NCBI RefSeq assembly: GCF_000418555.1
Contig: NZ_ATKM01000011.1
Span: 124,001-188,000, forward strand
From: Pseudomonas sp. P818
GTDB lineage: Bacteria; Pseudomonadota; Gammaproteobacteria; Pseudomonadales; Pseudomonadaceae
Length of the DNA stretch: 64,000 nucleotides
Reading direction: 5' to 3'
The notes under the pieces are model-generated. The model was given only the letters and a program-made list of their open reading frames with translations. It did not search any database and had not been told where the DNA came from. Below, in pieces: positions 19,435 through 27,538 of this stretch. Each line of letters starts with the position of its first letter. Position 1 is the stretch's first letter. Position numbers and translations under genes: made by a program.

Positions 19435-20244
19435 TTACTGACTTTCGCTGCGCTGATCCCGAATATCGGCCATGTGCGCCAGATAGGCGATCAGCTCGGT
19501 CAGTTCCTGCTCGCTCAGCACCTGCTGGGTGAACCCCGGCATGCGCCCCTGCGGCCAGCGCCGCAGGCTCTGCGGGTTGCGGATGTACTGGCGCAGGAAA
19601 TCGCCAGTGAAGTACTCGGTCGGGTTGTGCGGGATGTTCAGGTCGGGACCGAACTCGGAGTCACCCGCGCCATTGAGTCGATGGCAGGCCATGCAGTTCT
19701 TCTGATACAGGGCGAAGCCGGTACGGACTTCGGCGCTGGCGTCCGCCGCCGGCAGCAGGGCGGGGAAGCGCTGCTCGACCGCGGCGAGCTGGCGAATCTG
19801 GGCGACCTGGAAGGGCCACTGCTCCGGGCCGATCTGGCTGGCTGCCGGATCGGTCCAGACCAGATAGAAGGGGCCAGCGCTGGGCTTGCCCTTGGCCAGC
19901 GGTGGCCAGGGATGCTGCGGGTCCTCGATGGCCAGCCAGGCCTTGGCGCCCTCGCGCGCCAGCAGGGTGGCGGCCGGCAGTTCGGCGGCAAAACCGTCCA
20001 GAGCCACGGCCTGCAGGTGGTCACCCGCGTTCACGCCATCCAGCAGGGCGCTCATGGGCACCGCACGGTAACGCATGGGCTGCTTATAGCTCACGTCTTC
20101 GTCTATCTGGATGTCGCGTGCCTGCGGATGGCCGAGCAATTCGCTGCTGCTCCAGCTGCGTTGCCCGCCATTCAGTTGCACTTCAAGCTGCGCGGCCTGC
20201 GCCGTCCCGCCCATGATCAGCAGCGCAAGAAACAGTGCCTTCAC
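19435..20244 (-). CDS. Periplasmic monoheme cytochrome c with molybdopterin-oxidoreductase-like N-domain
   Basis: 269 residues: signal peptide (1-17, cleavage near AQA-AQL), a beta-rich domain at 18-150 that resembles the sulfite-oxidase/YedY-type molybdopterin-binding fold (PFYLVW, EQWPFQ), and a class I cytochrome c at about 170-265 with CMACH (184-188) and Met235 (GRMPGF). The catalytic Cys of true sulfite oxidases is not evident, so the N-domain may be non-catalytic. It overlaps the upstream rhodanese gene by 4 nt, suggesting a shared role in periplasmic sulfur or electron transfer; this is inference. Confidence 0.82.
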   Translation of the reverse strand: MKALFLALLIMGGTAQAAQLEVQLNGGQRSWSSSELLGHPQARDIQIDEDVSYKQPMRYRAVPMSALLDGVNAGDHLQAVALDGFAAELPAATLLAREGAKAWLAIEDPQHPWPPLAKGKPSAGPFYLVWTDPAASQIGPEQWPFQVAQIRQLAAVEQRFPALLPAADASAEVRTGFALYQKNCMACHRLNGAGDSEFGPDLNIPHNPTEYFTGDFLRQYIRNPQSLRRWPQGRMPGFTQQVLSEQELTELIAYLAHMADIRDQRSESQ

Positions 20245-20600
20245 TGGTCGGCCTCCAGCAGAGGCCGCAAATCGTCATAAGCGCCGGCATTGATCACCTG
20301 GCGGTAACCCACCTCTTCCAGGCTTTGCTTGGCCAGGCCGGAGCGGCGGCCGCTGCGGCAATAGAGCACCAGGGGCCGGTCCTTGTCCGGTGCGATGCTG
20401 GCGATCTGCGCAGCGATCTCGTCATGACCGATGCGAATCGCGCCCGGCAGGGCGCCAGCGGAAAACTCCTCCGCGCTGCGCACGTCGATCAGCAGGCTGT
20501 CGGCTCGCTGCAAACTGGCGAGTGCGGCGGCATGATCAACTTCTTCGGCTTGAGCGCCGAGAATCATGAGCAGACCGCTCAATACAATGGCAAGACGCAT
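20241..20600 (-). CDS. Secreted single-domain rhodanese (sulfurtransferase)
   Basis: 119 residues with a signal peptide (1-18, AQA) and one rhodanese domain. Cys81 in the active loop CRSGRRS would carry the persulfide; LLIDVRSAEEF is the conserved early strand. Exported single-domain rhodaneses are usually linked to periplasmic sulfur chemistry or redox. First gene of a two-gene operon with the cytochrome above (ATGA overlap). Confidence 0.9.
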   Translation of the reverse strand: MRLAIVLSGLLMILGAQAEEVDHAAALASLQRADSLLIDVRSAEEFSAGALPGAIRIGHDEIAAQIASIAPDKDRPLVLYCRSGRRSGLAKQSLEEVGYRQVINAGAYDDLRPLLEADQ

Positions 20601-20733
20601 GTCAGGCTCCGCGGCAGGGGACTATCGTCCTATCTTTGCCCGAGCTCCGCGCGTCGTCCAGCAGGATGCGTGGGCCAAGTACCCGCCCTGTGCATGACGA
20701 ACCGTGGCGCCGCAAAGCAGCGGGGAGGGAAGT

Positions 20734-20829
20734 TCAACTGACCAGACGAGTCAGGTTGGGAAGAATCAGGATGACTGCCGTGGCGAAAAGGATGACGCCA
20801 GCCTGGCGGTATTTCGGCTGTTTGAACAT
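20734..20829 (-). CDS. Possible 31-aa single-pass membrane protein
   Basis: Frame MFKQPKYRQAGVILFATAVI, then LILPNLTRLVS: a basic N-terminus followed by a hydrophobic helix (about 11-24), the look of a small inner-membrane peptide. AAAGG lies about 9 nt before the ATG at 20829. Isolated on its strand, no family recognised. Conservation in related genomes would decide. Confidence 0.45.
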   Translation of the reverse strand: MFKQPKYRQAGVILFATAVILILPNLTRLVS

Positions 20830-21128
20830 GGCCGCATGCCTTTTGTTGTTGTGGGTGGCGTTGGCTGCCTGTGGTACTGCCTCACAGGTCGCTGCGTCAC
20901 GCCAGGGTATGGTTCTGATTCGCCGCTCCGGCATGTCCCGGCAGTGACTCCCTGTGCCCGTTCGATGGCGGGTACAGAATTAACTCTAGGGCTGGCATCA
21001 CTAATCCTTTAGATGACTTGGTTGCTAATGGGCCTTGGTTAGAACTTCGGGCTATGCATGGCGCCTGGCCATCCTGCAGCGAGGCTTGAGGCAGACAGCC
21101 TGCTTGACCTTCGCCGCTGCCTGGAGAT

Positions 21129-21142
21129 CAAACGACCGTTCG
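21129..21142 (+). promoter_or_regulatory. PsrA-like operator before the thiolase gene
   Basis: CAAAC-GACC-GTTCG differs by one base from the PsrA consensus (G/C)AAAC-N2-4-GTTT(G/C). It lies about 140 bp before the thiolase ATG. PsrA represses beta-oxidation genes in Pseudomonas and releases them with long-chain acyl ligands. Confidence 0.4.
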
Positions 21143-21283
21143 TCTGAGCTCAGTGGTCAATGGCACTGAGCGCTTCGGTCATTGAGCAGCGTCCCCTTGG
21201 CGCTATGGTAGGCAGGCTCAATATGAACATGCGTGGCTGGGGCAACCTGTTCCGCCTGCGCCGTATTAGTCTCCGAGGACGCC

Positions 21284-22489
21284 ATGACCGAAGCCTATAT
21301 TTTCGATTCGCTGCGTACGCCCCGTGGCAAGGGCAAGAAGGACGGCGCGCTATACAGCGTCAAGCCCGTGCAGCTGGTTGCCGGCCTGCTGAAGGCCCTG
21401 CAGGCACGCAACGGCCTGGATACCAGACAGGTGGACGACATCGTGCTGGGCTGCGTGACGCCGGTGGGCGATCAGGGTGCCGATATCGCCAAGACTTCCG
21501 CCATGGTCGCGGACTGGGACGTCAGCGTCGCCGGTGTGCAGCTCAACCGCTTCTGCGCATCGGGTCTGGAAGCCGTGAACCTGGGGGCGATGAAGGTACG
21601 CTCCGGCTTCGAGGATCTGGTGGTGGTCGGTGGCGTGGAGTCCATGTCGCGCGTGCCCATGGGCTCGGACGGCGGCGCCTGGGTGATGGACCCGGAAACC
21701 AACATCCACACCAATTTCGTCCCGCAGGGCATCGGTGCCGACCTGATCGCCACCCTGGAGGGTTTCAGTCGCGCCGATGTCGATGCCTTTGCCCTGCGTT
21801 CGCAGCAGAAGGCGGCACGTGCCAGCGCCGATGGCTCGTTCGCCAAGTCGCTGATTCCGGTGGTTGATCAGAACGCCATCGTGCTGCTCGATCATGACGA
21901 GTTCATCCGTGGCGACTCCACCCTCGAAGGTTTGGGCAAGCTCAAGCCGAGCTTCGAGATGATGGGGCAGATGGGCTTCGACGCCACCGCGCTGCGCGTC
22001 TACAGCCATGTCGAGCGCATCGAGCACGTGCATACGCCGGGCAACAGCTCCGGCATCGTCGACGGCGCGGCGCTGATGCTGATCGGCTCGGCGGCCAAGG
22101 GCAAGGAACTGGGCCTGAAGCCGCGCGCGCGCATCGTCGCCACCGCGGTGACCAGCACCGACCCGACCATCATGCTTACCGGCCCGGCGCCGGCCACGCG
22201 CAAGGCGCTGGCCAAGGCGGGGCTGTCCATCGACGACATCGACCTGTTCGAGGTCAACGAGGCCTTCGCCTCGGTGGTGATGAAGTTCATGAAGGACATG
22301 GGCGTTGCCGAGGACAAGGTCAACGTCAATGGCGGTTCCATCGCCATGGGCCACCCGCTGGGCGCCACCGGCTGCGCCATCCTCGGCACGCTGCTCGACG
22401 AGCTGGAGAAGCGTCAGTTGCGCTACGGCCTGGCCACGCTCTGCGTAGGCGGCGGTATGGGTATCGCGACCATCATCGAACGTATTTAA
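21284..22489 (+). CDS. Acetyl-CoA C-acyltransferase (thiolase)
   Basis: 401-residue thiolase that cleaves 3-ketoacyl-CoA with CoA in fatty-acid beta-oxidation. Catalytic residues: Cys91 in [11 protein letters not shown], the NEAFA motif ([11 protein letters not shown]), [14 protein letters not shown] with its His, and the C-terminal CVGGGMG. The start at 21284 has a GAGGA-type Shine-Dalgarno; the longer frame from 21233 has none. The next gene encodes the matching hydratase/dehydrogenase, so the two form a beta-oxidation operon resembling PA1736-PA1737. Confidence 0.95.
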   Translation: MTEAYIFDSLRTPRGKGKKDGALYSVKPVQLVAGLLKALQARNGLDTRQVDDIVLGCVTPVGDQGADIAKTSAMVADWDVSVAGVQLNRFCASGLEAVNLGAMKVRSGFEDLVVVGGVESMSRVPMGSDGGAWVMDPETNIHTNFVPQGIGADLIATLEGFSRADVDAFALRSQQKAARASADGSFAKSLIPVVDQNAIVLLDHDEFIRGDSTLEGLGKLKPSFEMMGQMGFDATALRVYSHVERIEHVHTPGNSSGIVDGAALMLIGSAAKGKELGLKPRARIVATAVTSTDPTIMLTGPAPATRKALAKAGLSIDDIDLFEVNEAFASVVMKFMKDMGVAEDKVNVNGGSIAMGHPLGATGCAILGTLLDELEKRQLRYGLATLCVGGGMGIATIIERI

Positions 22490-22641
22490 GGAGCTATCAC
22501 GGGCTACTGCGCTCGGCCATGCCGCGTTGGAAATCCTCCGGAAATGCTCATTTGCCACGGCAAACTCCGCTTTCCGAATGATTTCCGCCTAGCCTGACCG
22601 TCGCTCGTGACGCCCCTGAAGCGCTCCCTGAACATTGGAAA

Positions 22642-24795
22642 GTGAATGAAATGACTGACGCCATCCGTTACGAAAAAGGCCAGGACAATATCGTTGTCCT
22701 GACCATGGACATGCCCGGCCAGAGCGCCAACACCATGAACGCGGTGTACCGCGAGGCCATGGGTCTGATCGTCGATCGTCTGGAAGCGGAAAAGGACTCG
22801 ATCGCCGGGGTGATCGTCACCTCGGCGAAGAAGACCTTCTTCGCCGGCGGCGACCTCAATGAACTGATCAAGGTCACCCAGGCTGAGGCCCAGGGTTTCT
22901 ACGAGATGATCCTGAAGATCAAGGGCCAACTGCGCCGCCTGGAAACCCTCGGCAAACCGGTGGTCGCCGCCATCAACGGTGCGGCACTGGGCGGCGGCTG
23001 GGAAATCGCCCTGGCCTGCCACCACCGCATCGCGCTGAACGAGAGCCACGTGCAGCTCGGCCTGCCGGAGGTCACCCTCGGCCTGCTGCCTGGCGGGGGT
23101 GGGGTGGTGCGCATGGTGCGCCTGCTTGGTCTGGAAAAGGCGCTGCCGTATCTGGCCGAAGGCAAGAAGGTGCGCCCGGACGTAGCGCTCAAGGCCGGCC
23201 TGATTCACGACCTGGCCAGCGACCGCGAGGAGATGCTGGCCAAGGCCCGCGCCTGGATCGCTGCCAACCCGGTCGCTAAGCAGCCGTGGGACGTGCAGGG
23301 CTACAAGATTCCCGGCGGCACGCCCAGTTCGCCGAACGTGGCGCAGATGCTGGCCATCGCCCCGAGCGTGCTGCGCGACAAGACCAAGGGCTGCTTCCCG
23401 GCGCCGGAGAAGATCCTGTGCGCCGCCGTCGAAGGCGCGCAGGTCGACTTCGACACCGCGCAGATCATCGAGGCGCGCTACTTCACCGAGCTGACCTGCG
23501 GTCAGGTGGCGAAGAACATGATCGGCACCTTCTGGTTCCAGCTCAACGAGATCAACGCCGGTGGCTCGCGCCCGCAGGGCTACCCGAAAACCCAGACGAA
23601 GAAGGTCGGCGTGCTCGGTGCCGGCATGATGGGCGCCGGTATCGCCTATGTATCGGCAGCGGCCGGCATCGAGGTGGTGCTCAAGGATATATCCGTCGAA
23701 GCGGCGGAAAAGGGCAAGGCCTACTCGGCCAAGCTGCTGGACAAGAAAGTCGGCAAGGGCCATATGAGCGCCGAGCAGCGCGAGGCCTTTCTGAGGCTGA
23801 TCAAGGCCACCGACAGCGAGGCGGATTTCGCCGGTTGCGACCTGATCATCGAAGCGGTGTTCGAGGACCGTGCGCTCAAGGGCAAGGTCACCGCTGCCGC
23901 CGAGGCCGCGGCGCTGAGCGACGCGGTGATCGCCTCCAACACCTCGACGCTGCCGATCACCGGTCTGGCGACTGCCGTGGCAAAACCGGAGAAATTCATC
24001 GGCCTGCATTTCTTCAGCCCGGTGGACAAGATGCCGCTGGTAGAGATCATCCGCGGCGAGAAGACCAGTGACGAGACCCTGGCGCGTGGCTTCGACTACG
24101 TCATGCAGATCAAGAAGACGCCCATCGTGGTCAACGACAGCCGCGGCTTCTTTACTTCGCGCGTGTTCGGCACCTTCACCAACGAAGGCCTGGCCATGCT
24201 CGGCGAAGGCGTCAGCGCGGCGATGATCGAGAACGAGGCGCGCAAGGCCGGCATGCCGGTCGGGCCGCTGGCGATCAGCGACGAAGTGTCCATGAGCCTG
24301 ATGAACCATATCCGCCAGCAGACCATCAAGGACCTGGCCGCCGAGGGCAAATCCATCCCCGAGCATCCGGCCTTCGCTGTCATCGACCAGATGCTTAACG
24401 AGTACAAGCGTCCGGGCAAAGCGGCGGGCATGGGCTTCTACGATTACCCGGCCGGGGGCAAGAAGCACCTGTGGCCGGAGCTCAAGGCGCGCTTCGAGAA
24501 AGCCGATGCGCAGATCTCGCAGGAGGACGTGCGCGACCGCATTCTGTTCATCCAGGCCATCGAGACGGTGCGCTGCGTGGAAGAGGGCGTGCTGAAGTCG
24601 GTGGCCGACGCCAATATCGGCTCGATTTTCGGCATCGGCTTCGCCGCGTGGACTGGCGGCGCGCTGCAGTTCATCAATCAGTACGGCGTGAGGGACTTCG
24701 TCGCGCGGGCGCAATATCTGGCTGAGCAGTATGGCGAGCGCTTCCTGCCGCCTGCATTGCTGCTGGAGAAAACGGCCAAGGGCGAAACGTTTTGA
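22642..24795 (+). CDS. Bifunctional enoyl-CoA hydratase / 3-hydroxyacyl-CoA dehydrogenase (FadB/FadJ-type)
   Basis: 717 residues. The N-terminal crotonase domain (1-190) carries FFAGGDLNEL and NGAALGGGWEIAL oxyanion-hole motifs; the NAD-binding dehydrogenase starts about 310 with VGVLGAGMMGAGIAY, and HFFSPVDKMPLVEII leads into the C-terminal dehydrogenase domains. It performs the second and third steps of beta-oxidation, feeding the thiolase encoded upstream. Start: ATG 22642 or 22651 (MTDAIRYEKGQ); both share the GGAAAG Shine-Dalgarno. A 152-bp gap separates the genes; they are probably cotranscribed. Confidence 0.95.
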   Translation: MNEMTDAIRYEKGQDNIVVLTMDMPGQSANTMNAVYREAMGLIVDRLEAEKDSIAGVIVTSAKKTFFAGGDLNELIKVTQAEAQGFYEMILKIKGQLRRLETLGKPVVAAINGAALGGGWEIALACHHRIALNESHVQLGLPEVTLGLLPGGGGVVRMVRLLGLEKALPYLAEGKKVRPDVALKAGLIHDLASDREEMLAKARAWIAANPVAKQPWDVQGYKIPGGTPSSPNVAQMLAIAPSVLRDKTKGCFPAPEKILCAAVEGAQVDFDTAQIIEARYFTELTCGQVAKNMIGTFWFQLNEINAGGSRPQGYPKTQTKKVGVLGAGMMGAGIAYVSAAAGIEVVLKDISVEAAEKGKAYSAKLLDKKVGKGHMSAEQREAFLRLIKATDSEADFAGCDLIIEAVFEDRALKGKVTAAAEAAALSDAVIASNTSTLPITGLATAVAKPEKFIGLHFFSPVDKMPLVEIIRGEKTSDETLARGFDYVMQIKKTPIVVNDSRGFFTSRVFGTFTNEGLAMLGEGVSAAMIENEARKAGMPVGPLAISDEVSMSLMNHIRQQTIKDLAAEGKSIPEHPAFAVIDQMLNEYKRPGKAAGMGFYDYPAGGKKHLWPELKARFEKADAQISQEDVRDRILFIQAIETVRCVEEGVLKSVADANIGSIFGIGFAAWTGGALQFINQYGVRDFVARAQYLAEQYGERFLPPALLLEKTAKGETF

Positions 24796-24840
24796 GTTAG
24801 ATGCTCAGGCGTATCATGACCGTGCGCCGTATCTGGCGAG

Positions 24841-24876
24841 CAATGAAAAACGGCCCGAGAGGGCCGTTTTTCATTG
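24841..24876. terminator. Bidirectional intrinsic terminator
   Basis: 16-bp perfect stem (24841-24856 with 24861-24876), GAGA loop, with A- and T-runs built into the stem, between the convergent hydratase/dehydrogenase and PepSY genes. Confidence 0.9.
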
Positions 24877-24886
24877 GCGCGGCGAG

Positions 24887-25153
24887 TCAGTCATCCAACT
24901 GATCGCGGATCACCTGGCCGCTCTTGCCGTCGATACGAAATTCGTACAGACGACCATCCTCTTTCAGACCTTCGCCTTCCCAGTAGCCATCATTGTCGGC
25001 TTCGATCTTGTGCAGTTCGGTATAACCGGCTGCACGGGCCTTGCTCAGGGCGTCCTCGATGCTGATCCAGTCGCTGCCGGGGCGATCCGCCAGGGCGTTA
25101 CCGGCCAGCAGCAAAGTGCCTGCGAGCAGGGTGATCAGGTTGCGTGTACGCAT
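24887..25153 (-). CDS. Periplasmic PepSY-domain protein
   Basis: 88 residues: signal peptide (1-22, cleavage at ALA-DRP) and one PepSY domain (WISIEDALSKARAAGYTELHKIEADNDGYWE to YEFRIDGKSGQVI in sequence). Such small exported PepSY proteins often accompany two-component systems or act as peptidase inhibitors; neither is seen nearby. GAGAGGA Shine-Dalgarno before the ATG. Monocistronic, ending at the shared terminator. Confidence 0.9.
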   Translation of the reverse strand: MRTRNLITLLAGTLLLAGNALADRPGSDWISIEDALSKARAAGYTELHKIEADNDGYWEGEGLKEDGRLYEFRIDGKSGQVIRDQLDD

Positions 25154-25208
25154 GGTCTGGTTCCTCTCTCAATTGAAGATACCCGGAGGAGTCTAGACCA
25201 TGGCGATT

Positions 25209-25409
25209 TCACGCCGCCTGGCACCACCCCTGGCGAATGCACACGGCCTCGTGAATTGCCAGCATCTCGCTGTGCCGGGTCGGCATGCGCAAGGTCAGCA
25301 TGCTGCCGTCATCGAGTTGCAGGGCGGCTTCGCTCTCGAACTGCAGGCCGCCGTCTTCCAGGTGGACATAGGTGACGCCGTAGGCGTCATGGCTGAGTTG
25401 GCTGTGCAT
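25209..25409 (-). CDS. Small conserved-looking protein, unknown
   Basis: 66 residues, soluble, acidic beta-rich pattern (VTYVHLEDGGLQFESEAALQ) with two cysteine-poor halves. AGGAGAA Shine-Dalgarno 6 nt before the ATG. It follows a 37-codon gene by 21 nt on the same strand, so the two are likely cotranscribed. No family recognised. Confidence 0.6.
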   Translation of the reverse strand: MHSQLSHDAYGVTYVHLEDGGLQFESEAALQLDDGSMLTLRMPTRHSEMLAIHEAVCIRQGWCQAA

Positions 25410-25430
25410 GGCTGTTCTCCTGCGCTTGTG

Positions 25431-25544
25431 TCAGCTCGGACGAACGTCGCGGGCTGTGGGCGCAACCTGCTGGGGACGAACCGGGACAGCGGTCTGGAAG
25501 GCGGATGCAGCGGCAAAGCTGGCGAGTGCGGCGTAGATGCTCAT
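25431..25544 (-). CDS. Possible 37-aa small protein
   Basis: Read from the sequence: MSIYAALASFAAASAFQTAV followed by a Pro/Arg-rich tail ending RDVRPS. Its N-terminus is Ala-rich and mildly hydrophobic, perhaps a signal or membrane-associated helix. A strong AAGGA Shine-Dalgarno lies 8 nt before the ATG. Operon-like with the 66-aa gene downstream. Function unknown. Confidence 0.5.
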   Translation of the reverse strand: MSIYAALASFAAASAFQTAVPVRPQQVAPTARDVRPS

Positions 25545-25844
25545 GATCGATTTCCTTCTGTGCGATGAGGGCGACTGCCCGATGTGTCGATATTCGTCGC
25601 GCTCCGGCAATCACAGAAGTTAATGCGGTGCATGGTAACTATCGAAGCGGCTGATGATGCTTCGATGCGACCCGTATGCATCTGGGCATTGTCAATTTTA
25701 ATTGACGAGCGTTCAGTGCGTTGCACAGCGGTAAATACGTGCAAATATCTTAGAAAATAAGGCCCGGGTATTTCTTTGTGCAGGTTCATGTGTTAAGTAA
25801 AACGCACAAATTACCCGCGCACCGTGCTCACCACAGGAAACCTC
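25545..25844. other. AT-rich divergent promoter region, 300 bp
   Basis: Lower GC than its surroundings. Holds promoters for the small-protein pair (leftward) and the amidotransferase (rightward). TTGTGC (25776) and GCACAA (25804) form a loose dyad; no recognised operator. Confidence 0.35.
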
Positions 25845-26570
25845 ATGTCACTGCGTATCTGCATCCTGGAAACTGACATTCTCCGCCCTGAATTGGTCGA
25901 CCAGTATCAGGGCTATGGCCACATGTTCGAGAAGCTGTTCGCTCAACAGCCGGTGGCGGCGGAGTTCAGTGTCTATAATGTGGTGGAGGGTAATTACCCG
26001 CCCGATAGCGAGCGTTTCGATGCCTACCTGGTGACCGGTAGCAAGGCCGATTCCTTCGGCAGTGAACCCTGGATTCAAACGCTCAAGGAATATCTGCTCG
26101 AGCGCTACGAGCGCGGTGACAAGCTGCTGGGTATCTGCTTCGGTCACCAGTTGCTGGCGTTGCTGCTGGGTGGCAAGGCCGAGCGCGCAGAGCAGGGGTG
26201 GGGCGTCGGTGTACACAGCTATCGTCTGGAGAACAAGCCCGAGTGGATGAGCCCGGCGCTGGACGACTTGCAGTTGCTGATCAGCCACCAGGATCAGGTT
26301 ACCCGCTTGCCGGAGAAGGCGACGTTGTTGGCTTCCAGCGATTTCTGCCCGATTGGCGCCTACCACATCGAAGATCAGGTGCTGTGCTTTCAGGGGCATC
26401 CGGAATTCGTCCACGACTATTCGCGGGCGTTGCTCGATCTGCGTCAGCAGCATCTCGGCGAAAAGATTTACCAGCAGGGCGTGGACAGCCTCAAGCATTC
26501 GCAGCAAGGCAGTGCAGTGGCCGAATGGATGATGCGTTTCGTGGCGCAGGGCAAGGCAAGCAAGGCCTGA
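25845..26570 (+). CDS. Class I glutamine amidotransferase-like protein
   Basis: 241-residue single-domain GATase1. The nucleophile elbow GICFGHQLLA and the His-Glu pair in FQGHPEF complete the catalytic triad. Stand-alone enzymes of this type are annotated as GMP-synthase-like or gamma-glutamyl hydrolases (PuuD-like relatives); without a synthase partner the acceptor is unknown. The start MSLRICILETD at 25845 has a CAGGAAA Shine-Dalgarno; the in-frame upstream start at 25824 does not. Ends at an intrinsic terminator. Confidence 0.9.
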   Translation: MSLRICILETDILRPELVDQYQGYGHMFEKLFAQQPVAAEFSVYNVVEGNYPPDSERFDAYLVTGSKADSFGSEPWIQTLKEYLLERYERGDKLLGICFGHQLLALLLGGKAERAEQGWGVGVHSYRLENKPEWMSPALDDLQLLISHQDQVTRLPEKATLLASSDFCPIGAYHIEDQVLCFQGHPEFVHDYSRALLDLRQQHLGEKIYQQGVDSLKHSQQGSAVAEWMMRFVAQGKASKA

Positions 26571-26585
26571 CCTCCCATCCACCCG

Positions 26586-26609
26586 AAAGCCCGGTTCGCC
26601 GGGCTTTTT
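26586..26609. terminator. Intrinsic terminator, UUCG loop
   Basis: AAAGCCCGG (26586-26594), TTCG loop, CCGGGCTTT (26599-26607) and TT: a classic terminator between the convergent amidotransferase and acyltransferase genes. Confidence 0.92.
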
Positions 26610-26649
26610 CATGTCTGCTTGACGCACCTGAGGCGCGGGCGAGTCTTGC

Positions 26650-27372
26650 TCAGGCTGTCGCCAGCTCCTTGTCCATATTGCTGATGCACTCGCTCATGGC
26701 CTGTTGGCAGCGCTGCATCAGTGCGGGCATGTCGTCCAGACTCAGGCCCGCGGTAGGAATCTCCGGCAGCGCGCGAATCAGGATGCGTCCGCTATTCCAG
26801 CGATTCAGGCGCATGGCTTTGCTGTAGTTGCTCACGCATACCGGAATGATCGGTACGCCAGCTGTGATCGCCATCTGAAATGCGCCTTTCTTGAATGGCA
26901 GCAGGCCGCGGCCAAGGTTGCGTGTACCCTCCGGGAAGACCCAGATCGAGGTATCGCGATGACGCAGGGTTTCCGTAGTGGTCAACATCGCTCGCTTGGC
27001 GGCCATGGCATTGCTGCGGTCGATCAGCACGTTGCCGGCCAGCCAGTATAGCTGACCGAAGAAGGGCACCCACTTGAGGCTCTTCTTGCCGATGCTGACA
27101 GTGCGCTTCGGTACCACGCGGCCGAGCACATAGAGATCGAAATTGGACTGATGGTTGGCGATGATCACGCAGGAGCGCTGATGTTCCAGCAGTGGGCGCA
27201 CATCGGTCTTCAGCTTCAGGCGCAGCAGGCACAGCGCGGGTAGGGAATAGAGACGTGCGCAGAGGCGGCTGTTGTCTGGATTGAACGGGCGGCACAGGCC
27301 GAGCAGCAAACCGAGCAGGCCGGCCAGGATGAAATGCAGGCCCATCAGCAGCATGCGCAAAACGAAGAGCAT
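26650..27372 (-). CDS. 1-acylglycerol-3-phosphate O-acyltransferase (PlsC family)
   Basis: 240-residue membrane acyltransferase that makes phosphatidic acid from lysophosphatidic acid. Motif I NHQSNFD (catalytic His and Asp) lies near residues 73-79 and motif III FPEGTRN near 150. An N-terminal hydrophobic stretch (1-28) anchors it. It could serve as plsC or as one of several Pseudomonas paralogues with different chain preference. Monocistronic. Confidence 0.92.
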   Translation of the reverse strand: MLFVLRMLLMGLHFILAGLLGLLLGLCRPFNPDNSRLCARLYSLPALCLLRLKLKTDVRPLLEHQRSCVIIANHQSNFDLYVLGRVVPKRTVSIGKKSLKWVPFFGQLYWLAGNVLIDRSNAMAAKRAMLTTTETLRHRDTSIWVFPEGTRNLGRGLLPFKKGAFQMAITAGVPIIPVCVSNYSKAMRLNRWNSGRILIRALPEIPTAGLSLDDMPALMQRCQQAMSECISNMDKELATA

Positions 27373-27508
27373 TTGGGGGGAACCGTCAGAGGAGGGGCGC
27401 GCAGTGTACGGGCGTTCACTCTGTCGGGCAATTACCTGAAACTGGCGGTTGTGCGGCCTAACGTCTTGAATTGTCGCAGATCTTGTCTGATTCGAATGCC
27501 AAACGGAA

Positions 27509-27528
27509 AGGGCGCCTTGCGGCGCCCT
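27509..27528 (-). terminator. Terminator after alaC
   Basis: 8-bp GC stem (AGGGCGCC 27509-27516 with 27521-27528), 4-nt loop, followed by a T-rich TTTCCGTTT on the minus strand. It lies 11 nt past the alaC stop. Confidence 0.75.
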
Positions 27529-27538
27529 CCGTTATCGC

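Larger units (their letters stand above)
20601..21283. other. 683-bp region between rhodanese and thiolase genes
   Basis: Contains one plausible small gene (20734-20829, minus strand), a PsrA-like dyad at 21129-21142, and otherwise nothing I recognise. Longer open frames here have poor codon character and no Shine-Dalgarno. Confidence 0.4.

Noticed and set aside
22504..24714. A 736-codon frame antisense to the hydratase/dehydrogenase gene.
   Set aside because: Pure shadow of the real gene's codon bias; the sense frame has complete catalytic motifs.
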